Made by a program: the position numbers and the translations under genes
In this document: positions 17,229 through 26,354 of the stretch, piece after piece
Layout of the letters: every line of letters begins with the position of its first letter
Numbering within the stretch: the stretch's first letter is position 1
Notes under the pieces: model-generated
Told to the model about the DNA's origin: nothing
The model's input: only the letters and a program-made list of their open reading frames with translations
Databases searched by the model: none
DNA from: Aeribacillus composti
Lineage (GTDB): Bacteria; Bacillota; Bacilli; Bacillales; Aeribacillaceae
Direction of reading: 5' to 3'
DNA: 64,000 bases
NCBI RefSeq assembly: GCF_007827555.1
Contig: NZ_VISS01000016.1
Location: 19,665 to 83,664 of the forward strand

Positions 17229-17266
17229 TTGAAAAGTCTTCAAAAACAAGCTATAGTTAAACTATA
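17229..17266 (+). promoter_or_regulatory. Promoter of tpx with a palindrome over the -10
   Basis: TTGAAA (17229-17234), 17 bp, TATAGT (17252-17257). The -10 is part of the perfect odd palindrome TATAGTT-A-AACTATA (17252-17266), a 7-1-7 arrangement that could bind a dimeric repressor. Confidence 0.65.
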
Positions 17267-17287
17267 CATAGATTTGGAGGGGATAAA

Positions 17288-17788
17288 ATGGCAAACGTAA
17301 CATTTAAAGGAAATCCGGTAACTCTTTTAGGAAATGAAGTGAAGGTTGGAGATAAAGCGCCTGATTTCAAAGTGCTTGCGAATGATTTGTCGGAAGTTAC
17401 TTTAGCTGATACAAAAGGGCAGGTCCGAATCATTTCTGTTGTTCCTTCGATCGATACTGGCGTATGTGATGCACAAACACGCCGCTTTAATGAAGAAGCT
17501 TCCAAGCTGGATAATGTTAAAATTTTAACAATCAGCATGGATCTTCCTTTTGCGCAAAAACGTTGGTGCGGTGCGAACGGAATTGAAAATGTACAATTGT
17601 TATCTGACCATCGCGACGCTTCTTTCGGACAGGCGTACGGAGTATTAATCAAAGAATTGCGTCTGCTTGCTCGCGCTGTTTTTGTTGTTGATTCAAACGA
17701 TAATGTAACATATGTAGAATATGTCAGCGAGGCGACAAATCATCCAAACTATGAAGCGGCGATTGAAGCTGCAAAAGCAGCAAATTAA
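17288..17788 (+). CDS. tpx: Thiol peroxidase (Tpx, atypical 2-Cys peroxiredoxin)
   Basis: Reduces peroxides using the thioredoxin system. The 166-residue protein has the peroxidatic Cys60 in [15 protein letters not shown] and the resolving Cys94 in KRWCGANG, the spacing expected for Tpx. ATG 17288 follows TTTGGAGGGG. It is monocistronic, with its own promoter and terminator, as in B. subtilis, where it lies between ytfJ and ytxK. Confidence 0.97.
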   Translation: MANVTFKGNPVTLLGNEVKVGDKAPDFKVLANDLSEVTLADTKGQVRIISVVPSIDTGVCDAQTRRFNEEASKLDNVKILTISMDLPFAQKRWCGANGIENVQLLSDHRDASFGQAYGVLIKELRLLARAVFVVDSNDNVTYVEYVSEATNHPNYEAAIEAAKAAN

Positions 17789-17813
17789 GGACCTGATGCA
17801 AGGTCCTTTTTTT
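17789..17813 (+). terminator. Terminator of tpx
   Basis: GGACCT-gatgca-AGGTCC followed by TTTTTTT. Confidence 0.85.
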
Positions 17814-17878
17814 CTTGCTTATAAAACAATGAAACGCTAAAATGAAAGGATGTGACGAGCTTAAAGGAGGAAGCCTTT

Positions 17879-18868
17879 ATGCAAGGATTTTCAAATGTTG
17901 AAAAACTGTTTTCACTCATTAATGAGACGGCAGAAATCATTAAAAACGAAATGAATTGTACATACATTGAAGCGGTAGCGAATACAGGAGAAAACCTGTT
18001 TCACGGAACTGCAGTTCAAGATTCCATTAGCGAAATTACAAGTAAAAAACTGAACAATATATACCGGACGTTTCATTTGGATCACTACTCAAATGAAGAA
18101 ATTCGGAGAGCTTTTCAGCTCGCTGTTTTAAAAGGATTAAAGGAAGATAATCAGCAAATCCACCAAATGACCCCTGACAGTGTTTGCATATTGCTCGGCT
18201 ATCTTGTGCAAAAATTTTTTCAAGATGAAAAAAATTTAATGATTTTAGACCCTGCTGTAGGTTCGGGTAATTTACTCTCGGCTGTCTTAAACCAACTGGA
18301 AGCAAAGCAAGTTGAAAGCATTGGAATCGATATAAATGATTTGTTAGTTAAAATCGCTTATGTGAATGCAAATTTGCAGAAGCATTCTATTGACTTTTAT
18401 AATCAGGATAGCTTAAAAAACCTTTTTATCGACCCTGTGGATGCGGTGGTGTGCGACCTGCCAGTCGGCTATTATCCCGATCATGACGTCGCAAAGCATT
18501 TTGAATTGAAGGCTGATGAAGGCCATTCTTACGCCCATCATCTTTTTATTGAGCAGAGCATCCGCTATACAAAAGAAGGCGGTTATTTGTTTTTCCTTAT
18601 ACCAAACCATCTTTTTGAGACGCCTGAAGCTCCAAAATTGAATCGATATTTAAAAGAAAATACAGTGATCCAAGGCCTGTTGCAGCTCCCGCGCTCCATG
18701 TTTAAATCGGAAAATAGTCGAAAAAGCATCTTTATTTTGCAAAAAAAGGGAGAAGGAATTGTACCGCCCAAACGGGTTATGCTTGTTGATCTACCGAAAT
18801 TTTCGAATAAAAAAGCTCTTGCTTCGATTATGGATCAAATTGATGAGTGGCTCCGGACAAATAAATGA
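17879..18868 (+). CDS. ytxK: YtxK, class I SAM-dependent methyltransferase of the N6-adenine type
   Basis: A 329-residue protein, the length of B. subtilis YtxK. The SAM-binding motif is LDPAVGSGNLLSAV (about 122-135). The catalytic motif, usually NPPY in adenine methylases, reads DLPVGYYP (about 198-205). ATG 17879 is favoured by AAAGGAGG 8 nt upstream over an earlier in-frame ATG. There is no restriction gene nearby. In B. subtilis it also sits between tpx and ackA; its substrate is not established, and the altered NPPY leaves DNA, RNA or protein as possibilities. Confidence 0.88.
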   Translation: MQGFSNVEKLFSLINETAEIIKNEMNCTYIEAVANTGENLFHGTAVQDSISEITSKKLNNIYRTFHLDHYSNEEIRRAFQLAVLKGLKEDNQQIHQMTPDSVCILLGYLVQKFFQDEKNLMILDPAVGSGNLLSAVLNQLEAKQVESIGIDINDLLVKIAYVNANLQKHSIDFYNQDSLKNLFIDPVDAVVCDLPVGYYPDHDVAKHFELKADEGHSYAHHLFIEQSIRYTKEGGYLFFLIPNHLFETPEAPKLNRYLKENTVIQGLLQLPRSMFKSENSRKSIFILQKKGEGIVPPKRVMLVDLPKFSNKKALASIMDQIDEWLRTNK

Positions 18869-18883
18869 AAAGATGAAAACACT

Positions 18884-18912
18884 AAAAGGTGACAGCCATG
18901 TCGCCTTTTTTT
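18884..18912 (+). terminator. Terminator of ytxK
   Basis: AAAAGGTGACA / TGTCGCCTTTT with a four-base loop and a long T run. Confidence 0.85.
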
Positions 18913-19014
18913 TAGGATTCGGTTTATTTCTTCTATTTTTCATAAAAACTAAACTAGAGAAAAGAAATCTTCGGTTTTAGCGAATAGTGGCTTTCCGTTT
19001 CATTTAGGAAGTGG

Positions 19015-19029
19015 ATGGAAGCGCTTTTT
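19015..19029 (+). promoter_or_regulatory. cre (CcpA-binding) site upstream of ackA
   Basis: ATGGAAGCGCTTTTT matches WTGNNARCGNWWWCA at all but the last two positions. ackA is CcpA-activated through an upstream cre in B. subtilis. A TTGCTT-N16-TATAGA promoter candidate lies at 19081-19108. Confidence 0.6.
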
Positions 19030-19232
19030 ATTTTTAGAAATTTTTGTATACAGATAAACATTTATTTTTCACTTGAAATGTTGCTTTATCAATGTTTAAA
19101 TGTATAGAGCGATCATCTCTCTTTTTAAAATTAGACAAGTCTGGTGTTTCACATATTTTGCTAATTTCTATGTCACATGCAGGAATTTTTAAAAAAGTTT
19201 CATCAACAAAAAGAAGGAGAGAATGAAAATAC

Positions 19233-20423
19233 ATGCCTAAGATTTTAGCTGTAAATGCTGGAAGCTCTTCATTAAAGTTTAAATTGTTTGAAATGCCGAA
19301 TGAAGAAGTTTTAACAAAAGGGGTAGTTGAAAGGATTGGTTTGGACCAATCATTTTTTAAGATATATGTTAACGGAGAAGAAAAGAAAGAAAGTTGTCAA
19401 ATTACCGATTTTTCAATAGCGGTACAGCTTGTGCTAAATAAATTAACTGAATATGGAATTATCCGGACGTTAAATGATATTGACGGAATCGGTCATAGGG
19501 TTGTACATGGAGGAGAGATCTTCAGTGACTCAGCGCTTATTACGGATGGAACTTTAAAGAAAATTGAAGAACTCTCTCATTTGGCGCCTTTGCATAATCC
19601 AGTCAATGTGCTTGGCATTCGCGCCTTCCAAAAGGTGCTTCCGGACGTTCCAGCGGTAGCGGTGTTCGATACTGCCTTTCACCAATCGATGCCGGAACAA
19701 TCTTACTTATACAGTTTGCCATATGATTATTATGAAAAATACGGAATTCGCAAATACGGCTTCCATGGAACGTCTCATAAATATGTAACGGAACGGGCAG
19801 CTCAATTGCTTGAAAGACCTTTAAAGCATTTGCGGCTTATTTCCTGCCATCTAGGAAATGGTGCCAGCATTGCAGCAGTTGAAGGCGGAAAATCAATCGA
19901 TACATCGATGGGATTTACGCCTCTTGAAGGTGTTGCGATGGGAACTCGTTCCGGAAGTATTGATCCAGCGCTTATCCCATATATCATGGAAAAAACAGGT
20001 AAAACCGCTGATGAAGTTATTAATGTATTAAATAAAAAGAGCGGACTTTTAGGAATATCCGGTTTCTCAAGCGATTTGCGCGATATCGAAGATGCTGCAG
20101 CGAAGGGGAATGCTCGCGCCGAATTGGCATTGGCGGTTTTTGCTGACCGCATTCATAAATATATCGGATCTTATGCGGCGCGGATGTGCGGTGTGGATGC
20201 GATTATCTTTACCGCCGGCATTGGTGAAAACAGTGACGTTGTCCGCGAACGAGTGCTGCGGGGATTGGAATTTATGGGCGTTTATTGGGATCCTGCCTTA
20301 AACAAAGTACGTGGAAAAGAAGCGTTTATTAACTATCCACACTCACCAGTAAAAGTTCTAGTTATACCGACAAATGAAGAAGTGATGATTGCAAGAGATG
20401 TAATGAGAATAGCGAATTTATAA
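19233..20423 (+). CDS. ackA: Acetate kinase
   Basis: Converts acetyl phosphate and ADP to acetate and ATP, the overflow route from acetyl-CoA. The 396-residue protein shows the ASKHA-fold N-terminus [18 protein letters not shown], the catalytic-region motifs AVFDTAFH and [23 protein letters not shown] and [12 protein letters not shown] 19233 follows AAGGAGAG. A long AT-rich leader (about 200 bp) with an upstream cre site suggests CcpA activation during growth on good carbon sources. Confidence 0.98.
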   Translation: MPKILAVNAGSSSLKFKLFEMPNEEVLTKGVVERIGLDQSFFKIYVNGEEKKESCQITDFSIAVQLVLNKLTEYGIIRTLNDIDGIGHRVVHGGEIFSDSALITDGTLKKIEELSHLAPLHNPVNVLGIRAFQKVLPDVPAVAVFDTAFHQSMPEQSYLYSLPYDYYEKYGIRKYGFHGTSHKYVTERAAQLLERPLKHLRLISCHLGNGASIAAVEGGKSIDTSMGFTPLEGVAMGTRSGSIDPALIPYIMEKTGKTADEVINVLNKKSGLLGISGFSSDLRDIEDAAAKGNARAELALAVFADRIHKYIGSYAARMCGVDAIIFTAGIGENSDVVRERVLRGLEFMGVYWDPALNKVRGKEAFINYPHSPVKVLVIPTNEEVMIARDVMRIANL

Positions 20424-20455
20424 GGTAACAGCAAAACCTGAACTCGTAACCAACG

Positions 20456-20510
20456 CAACCTTTTTTCATATTCCGAAATGGATATGAAAGGAGGTTGTTT
20501 TTTTTACCAA
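20456..20510 (+). terminator. Terminator of ackA
   Basis: CAACCT-TTTCATAT pairs with ATATGAAA-GGAGGTTG, followed by TTTTTTTT. Confidence 0.85.
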
Positions 20511-20558
20511 TAAAAAGTGGAAATAATCTATTTATATGATGAACGATGCATGGGAACT

Positions 20559-20659
20559 AAAATGATTCATTCCCTCCAACATTTCTTAAGTGATGATTGG
20601 GGGGATGAGAATGATAATAGCGTTGAATATTGCTCCGGTTTAAAAAACCGGAGTTTTTT
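20559..20659 (+). promoter_or_regulatory. Leader with a terminator hairpin before the phosphodiesterase gene
   Basis: A perfect terminator (GCTCCGGTTT-aaa-AAACCGGAG-TTTTTT, 20632-20657) lies 60 bp before the next gene, with no gene ending just before it. Upstream, CCCTCCAA (20572-20579) can pair with TTGGGGGG (20598-20605). A tiny frame, ATG 20607 to TAA in the hairpin, follows GGGGGG. This could be an attenuator leader; the evidence is only architectural. Confidence 0.4.
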
Positions 20660-20719
20660 GCATGATTTTCACCTTCTAGACAAATTCTAATAGCAAATAA
20701 ACGATGAGGATGGAACAAA

Positions 20720-22174
20720 ATGGCTAAAAAAAATGTGATATTGTTGATTATCGATACTCTCATGCTCCCTTTTTTGAAAAAAGCAGTAGACAATAAAATG
20801 GCGCCGGCTTTCGCCTTTTTCATGAAGCATGGTACTGCTTCAGAAATTATCAGTCCTTTTCCGACGATGTCCGTCAATGTGGAAAGCAGTCTGCTTACCG
20901 GGCATTACTCAGATGTGCATCACGTTCCAGGATTAGTCTGGTTTCATGATGAAGAAAAGCGTCTTATTAATTATGGAACAAATGCATCTGAGCTTTTACA
21001 GCTGGGGCTCGCAACTTCATTAAAGGATCCGCTGTACAATATAAATCATGAGCATTTAAACAAAAAGGCCGCAACCATTTTTGAAGAACTGAGCAAAAAG
21101 GGGAAAAATTCCGCGTCTATTAATGGACTTCTCTATCGAGGAAGTCAGGAAAAAGTAATGCAGCTTCCGTTTTTATTATCTTTGCTGCCTACTTTTCATA
21201 GAAGCCTTACTGTTAAGGGACCGGATTTGTTAACTTACGGCTCCTTCATTAAACAAAACCCATTTGCAAAGTATGGACACTTCTGGCAAAGATTTGGCTT
21301 TAATAATCGATTTTCTGCTCAGGAGCTTATTTATCTTATTAAAAATCATTCTTTGCCTCCTTTTACAATGGTCTATTTTCCTGATATGGATCAAATTATA
21401 CATAAAAAAGGAGTTGAGGATCTGTCAGGAATCGTAAAAACAGATCGTGAATTGCAAAAAGTGTTAGACAGCTTTCATTCATGGGAGGAAGCGCTGGAGA
21501 ACAATGTTTGGATCATTATGGGCGATAACGGCCAAGCGGCTGTCCGCCCGAGAAATCAAAATCCTCTGATCCATTTAGAAAAGCTACTCAGCCCATATCG
21601 TATTACCAAGCTGTCAAAAGGTGTACGGAAGGATGATGATCTCGTACTTGCGGTCAATCAACGCATGGCGTTCGTATATTTATTACAGCCGAACCATTCG
21701 CTTGAAGAAATTGCAAACATTTTGAAAACAGATGCACGCATCGATGTCATCGCTTGGCGGGAAGAGGAAAAAATAAAAGTTGTTTCAGGGCGGCGGGAAG
21801 GAATGCTGATGTTTAAAAAAGGAGGTCAATGGGAAGATCCGTATGGAAGTATGTGGACTTTAAACGGAGACATTGAAGTGTTGGATATTTTCACGGAAGG
21901 AAGCCGAATTAAGTACGGGGAATATCCGGATGCGCTGGCAAGATTACATGCAGCCGCTTTGTCACATAAAGGACAATTTCTTATGATTAGCGCTTATCCT
22001 GGCTTTGAATTCAAGTACGGGTCATCTCCAGTGCATGTGGGCGGTGCGAGTCATGGCGGTTTACACCAGCATGACTCTTTAGCAGCAATCATCGTTTCAG
22101 GGACAGAGCGATTGCCGAAGTATAATCGGATGATAGATGTAAAGGATTGGATTTTATCAATGCTCGACTCTTAA
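20720..22174 (+). CDS. Alkaline-phosphatase-superfamily phosphodiesterase/nucleotide pyrophosphatase-like protein
   Basis: A 484-residue cytoplasmic-looking protein with the two-metal hydrolase fold. Visible elements are the first Asp in LLIIDTLM (about 10), the nucleophile Thr in FPTMS (about 49), the Asp/His pair PDMDQIIHKKG (about 220-230), GDNG (about 268-271) and the final histidine in VGGASHGG (about 447). The usual DHG is DNG here, so one metal-binding histidine is replaced. There is no signal peptide. The start ATG 20720 has a weak GGATGGAAC site. The substrate is unknown; it is neither in an operon nor at a position with an assigned B. subtilis counterpart. Confidence 0.8.
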   Translation: MAKKNVILLIIDTLMLPFLKKAVDNKMAPAFAFFMKHGTASEIISPFPTMSVNVESSLLTGHYSDVHHVPGLVWFHDEEKRLINYGTNASELLQLGLATSLKDPLYNINHEHLNKKAATIFEELSKKGKNSASINGLLYRGSQEKVMQLPFLLSLLPTFHRSLTVKGPDLLTYGSFIKQNPFAKYGHFWQRFGFNNRFSAQELIYLIKNHSLPPFTMVYFPDMDQIIHKKGVEDLSGIVKTDRELQKVLDSFHSWEEALENNVWIIMGDNGQAAVRPRNQNPLIHLEKLLSPYRITKLSKGVRKDDDLVLAVNQRMAFVYLLQPNHSLEEIANILKTDARIDVIAWREEEKIKVVSGRREGMLMFKKGGQWEDPYGSMWTLNGDIEVLDIFTEGSRIKYGEYPDALARLHAAALSHKGQFLMISAYPGFEFKYGSSPVHVGGASHGGLHQHDSLAAIIVSGTERLPKYNRMIDVKDWILSMLDS

Positions 22175-22193
22175 GAGTTATATCAATTCCGTG

Positions 22194-22199
22194 ATATAA
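22194..22199 (+). promoter_or_regulatory. Extended -10 promoter of the EcsC-family gene
   Basis: TGA-TATAAT, with no clear -35. The start would lie about 45 nt before the TTG start. Confidence 0.5.
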
Positions 22200-22249
22200 T
22201 ATCATTGAATATTTGCGAGCATTTGTTTAAAAAGAAAGGCGGTGCATTT

Positions 22250-23071
22250 TTGGGGGCCATTTTGGAAGAAAGCTGGGAAAATCAAATGAAATGCTGGGAG
22301 GAAGAGTTGGAAAAATGTGCATGTAAATGCACGCTTCCATTTGACAAATGGCTGGAAACAAGATTGAATGACCTTCCTGAGCATATTCAAAAAGAAATGT
22401 TTGAGAAGGTCGATTACGTTTTGTTTCATATGCATTCGATTTTGCAAAGCTCGATCTTCTATTCAGAAACACGGAAGCGGATCCTCTCATTTGCACGTGT
22501 TATTTCCGATCAAGTTCAAACGATCACTGATTTAAAAAAGCTCCCTTTAGAAGAATGCTATCAATTGGCTGAGAAGGAAATGGCGAAGCAGCGGCTGTAT
22601 TCCTTTATTCAAGGAGGAATCGCATCTTCCGGTGGTGTTTTTTCGCTAAGTACAGATATTGTGCTGCAAATAATTTTTCATATGCGGGCTGTGCAAACAT
22701 TATCTCTTGCGTATGGTTATGAAGTTTCGTCACCTTATGAAATGATGCTGTCTCTAAAGGTTTTTCACAGCTCTTTAATGCCGAAACATTTAAAATTTGA
22801 AGCGTGGAATCAACTAAAAGAGGAATTACAAAATGGAGATGATGCTTATTTTTATGAGCAGAACGAACCATTTGTCAACCATCAAACTGTAAACCAAATC
22901 TTAAAATGCATTGCCGTGCAAACATTCAAATATAAAACAATTCGGGGAAAACCGATTTTAAGCTTAATGATCGGAGGCGGCATTCGCTATCGTTCTATGA
23001 AAGTGGCCATTGAGTTTGCACATAAATTTTATCAATATAGACATCATTATGAAGGGATGAGCTTGAGATGA
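22250..23071 (+). CDS. EcsC-family protein
   Basis: The 273-residue protein begins at TTG 22250, 6 nt after AAAGGCGGT. An earlier in-frame TTG overlaps the promoter region and has no ribosome-binding site. The family character shows in the glycine-rich hydrophobic segment GGIASSGGVFSLSTDIVLQI (about 120-140), typical of EcsC proteins, and in the late IGGGIRYRSMKVAIEFA. EcsC proteins are poorly understood; in B. subtilis EcsC is encoded with the EcsAB transporter, but no such partner is nearby. Confidence 0.75.
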   Translation: MGAILEESWENQMKCWEEELEKCACKCTLPFDKWLETRLNDLPEHIQKEMFEKVDYVLFHMHSILQSSIFYSETRKRILSFARVISDQVQTITDLKKLPLEECYQLAEKEMAKQRLYSFIQGGIASSGGVFSLSTDIVLQIIFHMRAVQTLSLAYGYEVSSPYEMMLSLKVFHSSLMPKHLKFEAWNQLKEELQNGDDAYFYEQNEPFVNHQTVNQILKCIAVQTFKYKTIRGKPILSLMIGGGIRYRSMKVAIEFAHKFYQYRHHYEGMSLR

Positions 23072-23095
23072 AAATATAATTTCTCAAGCTTTTGT
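23061..23095 (+). terminator. Terminator of the EcsC-family gene
   Basis: GCTTGAGA / TCTCAAGC with a 13-base loop, then TTTTG. The gene's TGA stop lies in the loop. It may also slow the convergent gene. Confidence 0.7.
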
Positions 23096-23380
23096 TATAT
23101 GCGGATCAATCCGGTACCAAAGCCATAAATCATTGATGATGGAAGCAATCTCACTGATTTCTTCATTTAGTCTGCACGAAAGATCAAAATCCTCTTCGTC
23201 ATTCAACTGCTCTTGCTTTTTATTTATTATCGCTTCTAAATGTTTAATGCGGTCAGGGATTTGTCCACGTATACATTCCCAATCCGATAAAATTTGCTGT
23301 TGAACCTCATTTGGATATTCCTCCCAATGCTTGCTGAATGCAGGAAGAGGAATCCCCAATCTTTCGTTATATTCAAACAT
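23084..23380 (-). CDS. Small acidic protein of unknown function
   Basis: This 98-residue protein starts at ATG 23380, with GGAGG 8 nt upstream; a nearer upstream ATG at 23386 is only 2 nt from that site. The sequence is acidic and helical, with EYNERLGIPLPAF at the start and no membrane segment or known motif. A TATAAT-type extended -10 (minus strand, 23414-23409) lies 29 nt upstream. It is divergent from argG. I do not recognise the family, but a good start site and clean codon structure support it. Confidence 0.7.
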   Translation of the reverse strand: MFEYNERLGIPLPAFSKHWEEYPNEVQQQILSDWECIRGQIPDRIKHLEAIINKKQEQLNDEEDFDLSCRLNEEISEIASIINDLWLWYRIDPHITKA

Positions 23381-23447
23381 TTCCATTCCTCCATTTTTTA
23401 TTATGCAAATTATATCATAAACAAATAATGCTTTTTTAAAAAAACTA

Positions 23448-23475
23448 TTGAAAAAAGTCAGCAAAACTGTTACAT
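23448..23475 (+). promoter_or_regulatory. Candidate promoters of argGH
   Basis: TTGAAA (23448-23453), 17 bp, TACATT (23471-23476). A second pair, TTGCAT (23489-23494), 17 bp, TATTTT (23512-23517), overlaps the ARG boxes. Confidence 0.45.
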
Positions 23476-23498
23476 TTTTAATTAATGATTGCATTTTT

Positions 23499-23524
23499 AT
23501 GAATAAAAAAGTATTTTTATTCAT
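23499..23524. promoter_or_regulatory. Facing ARG boxes (AhrC/ArgR operator) of argGH
   Basis: ATGAATAAAAA and TTTTTATTCAT face each other; each resembles the B. subtilis ARG box core (CATGAATAAAAATKCAAK). The pair lies 30 bp before the argG start, across or just after the promoter, as expected for arginine repression. Confidence 0.75.
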
Positions 23525-23552
23525 TTTGTATACATCGGAGAGGAGAATGAAC

Positions 23553-24758
23553 ATGTCAAAACCAAAAGTAGTATTGGCCTATTCTGGAGGTTTAGATACA
23601 TCTGTCGCCATCAAGTGGCTGCAAGAAAAAGGATACGACGTCGTTGCCTGCTGTCTGGACGTTGGGGAAGGGAAGGATTTAGAGTTTATTAAAGAAAAAG
23701 CACTAAAAGTCGGTGCTGTACAATCTTATATTATAGATGCGAAAAAAGAGTTTGCGGAAGAATATGCGTTGATCGCCCTTCAGGCACACACCCTTTATGA
23801 AGGTAAATATCCTCTTGTTTCCGCTCTTTCAAGACCGCTCATTGCCAAAAAATTAGTGGAAATAGCGGAAAAGACCGGCGCTGTCGCAGTTGCTCACGGT
23901 TGTACCGGAAAAGGAAACGACCAAGTGCGCTTTGAAGTTTCCATAAAAGCGTTAAATCCTGAGCTGGAGGTTTTGGCACCTGTTCGGGAATGGAAATGGT
24001 CGCGTGAAGAGGAAATTGAATATGCGAAACAGCATGACATTCCAATTCCGATTGATCTGGACAGCCCATATTCCATCGATCAAAACTTATGGGGAAGAAG
24101 CAATGAATGCGGAGTTTTAGAAGATCCATGGGCTGCACCGCCTGAGGATGCCTATGAACTGACTTCTTCCATTGAAAATGCACCGGATGAAGCGGACATC
24201 ATCGAAATTGAATTTGAACAAGGCGTACCGGTAGCAGTGAACGGTCAAAGAATGCAGTTAGATGAACTAATTTTGAAGCTGAATGCGCTCGCTGGAAAAC
24301 ATGGCGTCGGCAGAATCGATCATGTGGAAAACAGACTTGTCGGCATTAAATCGCGCGAAGTGTACGAATGCCCTGCGGCTATGACATTGATCAAAGCGCA
24401 TAAAGAATTGGAAGATTTAACACAGGTTAAAGAAGTAGCGCATTTTAAACCGCTGATCGAACAAAAGCTTGCCGAGCTTATTTACAACGGTCTTTGGTTC
24501 TCTCCGCTGAAAAGCGCATTGGAAGCATTTTTGAAAGAAACTCAAAAATATGTAACAGGGACAGTGCGCGTAAAATTGTATAAAGGGCACGCAATTGTTG
24601 AAGGAAGAAAATCTCCGTACTCGCTTTATGATGAAAAGCTGGCCACCTACACGCAAGAAGATTCATTTGATCATGAAGCAGCAGTCGGCTTTATTAAACT
24701 GTTCGGCCTTCCAACAGCGGTGAACAGCATCGTGAAAAACAAGAAGGTGACAATATGA
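23553..24758 (+). CDS. argG: Argininosuccinate synthase
   Basis: Joins citrulline and aspartate using ATP in arginine synthesis. The 401-residue protein begins [17 protein letters not shown], with the ATP pyrophosphatase P-loop SGGLDTS, and has [15 protein letters not shown] and [16 protein letters not shown] 23553 is chosen over an upstream in-frame extension and over the ATG 6 nt before it, because AGGAG lies 8 nt upstream. It overlaps argH by 4 nt (ATGA). Arginine repression through the ARG boxes is likely. Confidence 0.98.
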   Translation: MSKPKVVLAYSGGLDTSVAIKWLQEKGYDVVACCLDVGEGKDLEFIKEKALKVGAVQSYIIDAKKEFAEEYALIALQAHTLYEGKYPLVSALSRPLIAKKLVEIAEKTGAVAVAHGCTGKGNDQVRFEVSIKALNPELEVLAPVREWKWSREEEIEYAKQHDIPIPIDLDSPYSIDQNLWGRSNECGVLEDPWAAPPEDAYELTSSIENAPDEADIIEIEFEQGVPVAVNGQRMQLDELILKLNALAGKHGVGRIDHVENRLVGIKSREVYECPAAMTLIKAHKELEDLTQVKEVAHFKPLIEQKLAELIYNGLWFSPLKSALEAFLKETQKYVTGTVRVKLYKGHAIVEGRKSPYSLYDEKLATYTQEDSFDHEAAVGFIKLFGLPTAVNSIVKNKKVTI

Positions 24759-26125
24759 AAAAACTTTGGGGCGGCCGTTTTCAAAAGACGCCCGAAGCAT
24801 GGGTCGACGAATTCAATGCGTCGATCACGTTTGACAAACAGCTCGTAGAGGAAGACATTCAAGGGAGCCTCGCCCATGTTAAAATGCTTGCCAAGTGCGG
24901 CATTTTAACAAAAGAGGAAGGAGAAGCGATTGAAAAAGGGCTGCACCGTCTTTTGGAAAAAGCAAAAAATGGGGAGCTTGAATACTCCGTTCAATATGAA
25001 GATATTCATTTAAACATTGAAAAAATGTTAATAGATGAAATCGGACCGATCGGCGGAAAGCTGCATACATCAAGAAGCCGCAACGACCAAGTGGCGACCG
25101 ATATGCATCTATACTTAAAAAAACATGTTGAAGCCATTGTGGAACTGATCAGAGAATTGCAAAAAGCGCTTGTAAACAAAGCTGAACAGCATATTGAGAC
25201 AATTTTGCCGGGATATACACATTTGCAGCGGGCGCAGCCGATTTCATTCGCCCATCATTTATTGGCTTATTTTTGGATGCTTGAGCGTGACAAATCTAGA
25301 TTTACAGAGTCTTTGAAACGGATTAATATCAGTCCGCTTGGCGCTGCCGCATTAGCTGGGACAACCTTTCCGATTGACCGGAAATATACGGCTGAGCTTT
25401 TAGGCTTCGATGAAGTTTATTTAAACAGCCTGGATGCGGTGAGCGACAGGGATTTTATTGTTGAATTTATGAGCAACAGCTCGCTGTTGATGATTCATCT
25501 CTCAAGATTTTGCGAAGAATTAATTTTATGGTGCTCGCAGGAATTCCAGTTCGTTGAAATGGATGACGCTTATTCGACCGGCAGCAGCATCATGCCACAA
25601 AAGAAAAATCCGGATATGGCGGAATTAATTCGAGGGAAGAGCGGCCGCGTCGTCGGCAATCTCGTCGGTTTGCTTACGGTTTTAAAAGGTCTCCCTCTTG
25701 CCTATAACAAAGACTTGCAGGAAGATAAAGAGGGCATGTTCGATACTGTAAAAACAGTAGAGGGCTGTTTGCAAATTATGACGGGAATGATCGAAACGCT
25801 GAAAGTAAATAAAGAGCAGATGGAAAAATCGGTGAAGCAGGATTTTTCAAACGCTACTGAACTCGCTGACTATTTGGCGAAAAAAGGTCTTCCTTTCCGC
25901 GAAGCTCATGAAGTAGTCGGAAAACTTGTATATAAATGCATTCAAAAAGGAATCTATTTACTTGACTTGCCATTAGAAGAGTATAAGGAAGCATCCTCTC
26001 TGTTTGAAAATGATGTATATGAAGTTCTGAACCCATACGAAGCGGTCAACAAACGAAACAGCTTAGGTGGAACCGGATTTAAGGAAGTAAAGGAGCAAAT
26101 CAATAAAGCAAAGGCGATTATATAA
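24755..26125 (+). CDS. argH: Argininosuccinate lyase
   Basis: Splits argininosuccinate to arginine and fumarate. The 456-residue protein has the fumarase-superfamily signature [12 protein letters not shown] at about 277-288, with the catalytic-loop serine, plus [11 protein letters not shown] and [10 protein letters not shown]. It begins inside the argG stop (ATGA), so the pair is translationally coupled. A strong terminator follows. Confidence 0.98.
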   Translation: MKKLWGGRFQKTPEAWVDEFNASITFDKQLVEEDIQGSLAHVKMLAKCGILTKEEGEAIEKGLHRLLEKAKNGELEYSVQYEDIHLNIEKMLIDEIGPIGGKLHTSRSRNDQVATDMHLYLKKHVEAIVELIRELQKALVNKAEQHIETILPGYTHLQRAQPISFAHHLLAYFWMLERDKSRFTESLKRINISPLGAAALAGTTFPIDRKYTAELLGFDEVYLNSLDAVSDRDFIVEFMSNSSLLMIHLSRFCEELILWCSQEFQFVEMDDAYSTGSSIMPQKKNPDMAELIRGKSGRVVGNLVGLLTVLKGLPLAYNKDLQEDKEGMFDTVKTVEGCLQIMTGMIETLKVNKEQMEKSVKQDFSNATELADYLAKKGLPFREAHEVVGKLVYKCIQKGIYLLDLPLEEYKEASSLFENDVYEVLNPYEAVNKRNSLGGTGFKEVKEQINKAKAII

Positions 26126-26199
26126 ATCCAACTCCATTTGTTTTAATTGAATCAAGACCTTCAATGAAAAATCGGTCTTCTGCGCATAAGCTGAAACAG

Positions 26200-26227
26200 G
26201 CGGGTACTCATTGTGCCCGCTTTTTTG
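26200..26227 (+). terminator. Terminator of argGH
   Basis: GCGGGTAC-TCATT-GTGCCCGC followed by TTTTTT. Confidence 0.85.
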
Positions 26228-26354
26228 TATGGAAAGGCCGCCTTGCACTTGCATTCCAACCTCTTGCTGATAAAAATCGTGGAAGCTATTCCGTTTTTGC
26301 ATTTTAAAAAATTATTGTAAAATGATTGTAGTAAATAAAGGGAGGAATTGATGG

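Noticed and set aside
19034..19234. 66-codon minus-strand frame upstream of ackA
   Set aside because: It begins inside the ackA start region, lacks a Shine-Dalgarno site and overlaps the ackA leader and promoter candidates; better explained as a chance frame.
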